Shown: piece after piece, positions 32,298-34,860 of the stretch
Position numbering within the stretch: the stretch's first letter is position 1
Layout: each line of letters starts with the position of its first letter
Assembly: GCA_013822695.1 (NCBI GenBank)
Contig: PNKW01000029.1
Span: 1 to 34,860, forward strand
Length of the DNA stretch: 34,860 nucleotides
Source: Erythrobacter sp.
GTDB taxonomy: Bacteria > Pseudomonadota > Alphaproteobacteria > Sphingomonadales > Sphingomonadaceae
Direction of reading: 5' to 3'
Translations under genes and position numbers: made by a program
Notes under the pieces: model-generated
What the model was told of the DNA's origin: nothing
Database searches by the model: none
Seen by the model: only the letters and a program-made list of their open reading frames with translations

Positions 32298-32851
32298 TGT
32301 TCGTCTGCCTGGTTGGCGTAGTTGTCGCGCGGGCTGTAGGCACCGGGCGGCAAATAGCCGGGATAGTCGTTGCTTGCCGTTTCGCCGACGGCCAGCGTCA
32401 CCCGCTCGCCGCCACGCACGAAGCGCACCTCGTCGGTGCCGATGGCGATGAGGCGCCAGCCCTGCCACGCCTCTCCGGGGCGCAGGGTGACGGTCTTGCC
32501 GCCGGGGGTCTGGAGGATCAGCCGCGCCGCGCCGCGCACCTTGATGACGCCGACCGGGCTCGCCCCGTCGAGCGGCCCGATGGGCACCCCTGCGGCACTG
32601 CCGCCGGCAAGGCGGGTCGGCCGGAACAGCGCGCGCCCGGCCAGCGCCGGATCGGCGCTCACCGCGGCGATGGCACCGCTCGCAGCGCCGCGTCCGGGGG
32701 GCGGCACCGCGGGAGCTTCGGGGCGCTCTGCGGGCAGCGCGAACTGCGCCGCCAGCAGCAGCGCCAGCAGCAGCGCGAGCAGCGCCGCCAGCACCGTGCC
32801 TTCGGCGCGCTCAGGCCGGGGAATGGGAAGCGGCGACATCGATGCGGACAT
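32294..32851 (-). CDS. type II secretion GspC/GspN-like inner-membrane protein
   Basis: The 185-residue protein has a short cytoplasmic N-terminus, one membrane helix (about residues 19-38) and a periplasmic domain. Its segment SPVGVIKVRGAARLILQTPG, GEAWQGWRLIAIGTDEVRFV and RGGERVTLAVG resembles the HR domain of GspC, which contacts the secretin N0 domain. No PDZ domain follows, and the place between gspM and gspD would also suit GspN. It therefore probably links the inner-membrane platform to the secretin coded next. It overlaps gspM by 41 bases. A second in-frame ATG at 32839 is possible. Confidence 0.7.
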   Translation of the reverse strand: MSASMSPLPIPRPERAEGTVLAALLALLLALLLAAQFALPAERPEAPAVPPPGRGAASGAIAAVSADPALAGRALFRPTRLAGGSAAGVPIGPLDGASPVGVIKVRGAARLILQTPGGKTVTLRPGEAWQGWRLIAIGTDEVRFVRGGERVTLAVGETASNDYPGYLPPGAYSPRDNYANQADEQ

Positions 32852-33362
32852 CCAGTTGGCGGGATTGCGAGGTTGGCGCAGCGGGCTCGGCCCCCGGCGC
32901 GGCGATGGTAAGCGCGGTGACGATCATCAGCGGCGCGGCATTCTGGAGGCGTTCGAGCAGCCCGGCGATCTGCCCCTCGGGCAGGCGCGCCTCGATCCTG
33001 AGTTCGATCCGCCCCTCGCCCGCCTCGACATCGGCGAGCGCGCGCACCTCGCCCCCGCCCGCGCTGACCAGCGCCGCGACACGCTCCTTGAGCGCTTCGG
33101 CGGCGGCCTCGGGCGTGGGGGCGATGATGTGGAATCGGTCGCTATCGGCCTTCTGCGCCTCGGCCTGACGGCGCAGGCGGGCGATGTTGTCGATCAGCCG
33201 CTGGTTGCTCGCCTGCACCAGCGCCAGCCGCTCGCGCTCGGCGGCGCGCGCCTCGAACCCGGCGATGATCGGCGAGAGCACCGCCAGCCATGCCACGGCG
33301 ATCACGGCGACAAGGATCAGGATGGCGACCAGCCGCCGCTCGCGGTCGGAAAGCCCGGTCAT
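32811..33362 (-). CDS. gspM: type II secretion protein GspM
   Basis: The 183-residue protein has a short cytoplasmic start (MTGLSDRERRL), one membrane helix at about residues 11-31, and a helical then mixed periplasmic part, the usual layout of GspM, which pairs with GspL in the inner-membrane platform. The coiled region ARAAERERLALVQASNQRL follows the membrane helix. Sequence conservation in GspM is low, so the call rests on layout and on position directly after gspL, with an ATGA overlap. Confidence 0.85.
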   Translation of the reverse strand: MTGLSDRERRLVAILILVAVIAVAWLAVLSPIIAGFEARAAERERLALVQASNQRLIDNIARLRRQAEAQKADSDRFHIIAPTPEAAAEALKERVAALVSAGGGEVRALADVEAGEGRIELRIEARLPEGQIAGLLERLQNAAPLMIVTALTIAAPGAEPAAPTSQSRQLDVRIDVAASHSPA

Positions 33363-34420
33363 TGCACGGCCTCCTTCGGCTTGGGTGCGCCCGCAAGCGT
33401 CGCGCTGACATCAAAGGGTTGCCCGCCCCCGCCCTCGGCGGTGGGATCGGAGACGCTGGTCTGGAGCGAGGCGAAGCGCCCGGTCGCCCTGAGCGCGGTC
33501 TGGATGTCGCTGCCGGGCGCCTTGTAGCCGGTGATACGCAGGCTCTCGGGCGTAGAGGAATAGCGCTGCACCCACGCGCCTTCGGGCAGGGCGACTGCGG
33601 TGAGCGCGAGCAGGCTGAGGGGGTCATGCGCGTCGCGCTCGGCGATCAGGCTCTTGCGCAGCGCCGCTTCGCGCGCGAGCCGCTCGGCGAGCGCGCGCGC
33701 GGCGCTGCCGGTGGCGGCCTGCGCCTCGACCTCGGCGGCAAATTCATTGGTGGCCGCGATGTCGCGCCAGATCATCAGCCCGATATTGGCGAGGAACAGC
33801 GCGGCGACCACCCCCCACCAGAACGGGCGACTGTCCCGCCGGGCGGGAACCGCGCCGCTGGCGACCAGCGCGGGGAGGAGATCGATGGTCAGCCCCTCGT
33901 CCTCGGGGCTCTGCCACACCAGCGCGAGCGGCTCGATCCCGCATTCGCGCGCGCTGGCGACCAGCGCGGCGGCGCGCGCCTGCGGCATTCCGGCGACCAG
34001 CGTCGGCACGCGCGCAGCCCCAGGCTCGGCCTCTGCCGACAGCGCCCGTGCCGCCGCGATGGCGCTTCCGGGCGGGAAGGGCAGCAGGCGGTCGCTTTCC
34101 AGCGCGATCATCCGCGCCAGATCGCGCGAGGCGAGGCGCGGGAGCATGGTGCGGGTGGCGATCGCGGCCGCGGGGGGCAGCACCACCGGCATCAGCCGCC
34201 GCCGCGCGCCCTCGGCCACCGGCTCCAGCGCCGCGCCGTCCAGCCACAGATCGCCCGCAGCATCGAAAGCCGCGCTCGGGCCGGACAGCTTGCGCCCCTG
34301 CGGCTGCAAGCGTGCAGGGACCATCGCGGCAAGCTCGCCCGTCCACCAGTCCCACCCTTCGCGCAAGGTCGTGCCGAGGCTGCTCATGTCCATGTCGAGG
34401 ACTGTTCCGGTGCGGATCAT
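33359..34420 (-). CDS. gspL: type II secretion protein GspL
   Basis: The 353-residue protein has an N-terminal cytoplasmic half of the actin-like GspL type (ARMIALESDRLLPFPPGSAI), one membrane helix at about residues 200-218 (WWGVVAALFLANIGLMIW) and a periplasmic PilN-like domain with PEGAWVQRYSSTPESLRITG. GspL anchors the GspE ATPase to the membrane platform and pairs with GspM. The start at 34420 is chosen because its ATG overlaps the gspJ stop (ATGA); the long open extension upstream lies over gspJ and is not coding. Confidence 0.88.
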   Translation of the reverse strand: MIRTGTVLDMDMSSLGTTLREGWDWWTGELAAMVPARLQPQGRKLSGPSAAFDAAGDLWLDGAALEPVAEGARRRLMPVVLPPAAAIATRTMLPRLASRDLARMIALESDRLLPFPPGSAIAAARALSAEAEPGAARVPTLVAGMPQARAAALVASARECGIEPLALVWQSPEDEGLTIDLLPALVASGAVPARRDSRPFWWGVVAALFLANIGLMIWRDIAATNEFAAEVEAQAATGSAARALAERLAREAALRKSLIAERDAHDPLSLLALTAVALPEGAWVQRYSSTPESLRITGYKAPGSDIQTALRATGRFASLQTSVSDPTAEGGGGQPFDVSATLAGAPKPKEAVQ

Positions 34421-34860
34421 GCGGCATCCCCTGCGCATTGGCCGGTTTCGGAATCGACGGTGCAGGCGGCGTTGACGTTGGGCACGGGGCGAATCACCAG
34501 ATCGGGCCACTGCCGCCGGTCGCCATCGAAGAAGGTCACGCGCACGCGCACCAGTTCGGGCGGGTTGCCGCGCTCGATCCAGCGGCTGCGCCAGTCGCGC
34601 GTCGAATCGCCCGGCAGGGTGCCGAAATAGGCGATCTCGAGCCGTTCCACATTGGTGAGTAGCACTTGCGGCGTCCATCCGGCGGTGCCGGGGGCATAGG
34701 GATCGACCCCGGCGGTGGTATCGGCGAGAGCGAAGAGCACCAGCTGCCCCTCTTCGCTGCGCGCCAGGCGGTAACGGGTGAGGCTCGCGGGGCGATCGGC
34801 AGGCGCGGCAGGGGCGAAGAAGCTGAAGCGGGCGGCATCGCCCCGCACATCGGCGATGCG
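34417..34860 (-). CDS. gspJ: type II secretion minor pseudopilin GspJ, 3' part
   Basis: The frame is open through the right edge, so the prepilin N-terminus is missing. The visible 147 or so residues match the C-terminal GspJ domain: LTRYRLARSEEGQLVLFALA, QVLLTNVERLEIAYFG, then WRSRWIERGNPPELVRVRVT, the usual pattern of a computed residue line followed by a Pro-Glu-Leu strand. GspJ joins GspI and GspK at the pseudopilus tip. The stop overlaps the gspL start. Confidence 0.82.
   Translation of the reverse strand, partial: RIADVRGDAARFSFFAPAAPADRPASLTRYRLARSEEGQLVLFALADTTAGVDPYAPGTAGWTPQVLLTNVERLEIAYFGTLPGDSTRDWRSRWIERGNPPELVRVRVTFFDGDRRQWPDLVIRPVPNVNAACTVDSETGQCAGDAA

Overview
The window is GC-rich and densely packed with genes. 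It reads as chromosome of an alphaproteobacterium of the order Sphingomonadales, most like the Erythrobacter/Porphyrobacter group. This rests on gene content: a complete Entner-Doudoroff gene set, LacI-controlled TonB-dependent receptor loci for sugar uptake, DUF1826, an S46 peptidase and a sphingomonad-type type II secretion operon. The genus is inference. I saw no rRNA, tRNA, CRISPR array, insertion sequence or prophage, and no gene-free stretch above 300 bases; the longest gap is about 271 bases at 1039-1309, where I found nothing convincing.

Left part (1-5.2 kb): the 5' part of a two-partner-secretion (TpsB/ShlB-like) outer-membrane transporter runs off the left edge. Next come a lipoprotein with a Gly/Glu-rich tandem linker and a divergent DUF1826 gene with a Zur-like box just upstream, then a secreted S46 dipeptidyl-peptidase.

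Central carbon block (5.2-15.6 kb): glucokinase is translationally coupled to a divergent PEP-carboxylase-family protein. A nested palindrome separates that pair from a LacI regulator, which diverges from a FucP-type sugar transporter with a LacI-type operator between them. The operon zwf-edd-eda (Entner-Doudoroff pathway) follows. glk and zwf carry an identical 16-base motif at nearly the same distance upstream, each copy followed by a GC-rich hairpin.

Probable sucrose locus (15.6-23.6 kb): a minus-strand series reads TonB receptor, terminator, GH68 fructosidase without a signal peptide, ROK fructokinase, secreted esterase. It diverges from an MFS transporter and its LacI regulator. Two LacI-type palindromes lie in the divergent promoter region. 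Together the genes would take a fructose-containing sugar, most likely sucrose, across both membranes, split it in the cytoplasm and phosphorylate the fructose; the glucose would enter the Entner-Doudoroff block via glk.

Iron and secretion block (23.6-34.9 kb): an unrecognised, less GC-rich minus-strand gene is followed by a Fur-box-preceded TonB receptor, a PepSY membrane protein and the type II secretion prepilin peptidase, all overlapping on the plus strand. A SleB-like cell-wall hydrolase follows. The minus-strand type II secretion genes appear in transcription order J-L-M-(C/N-like)-D-K, each overlapping the next; gspJ runs off the right edge.
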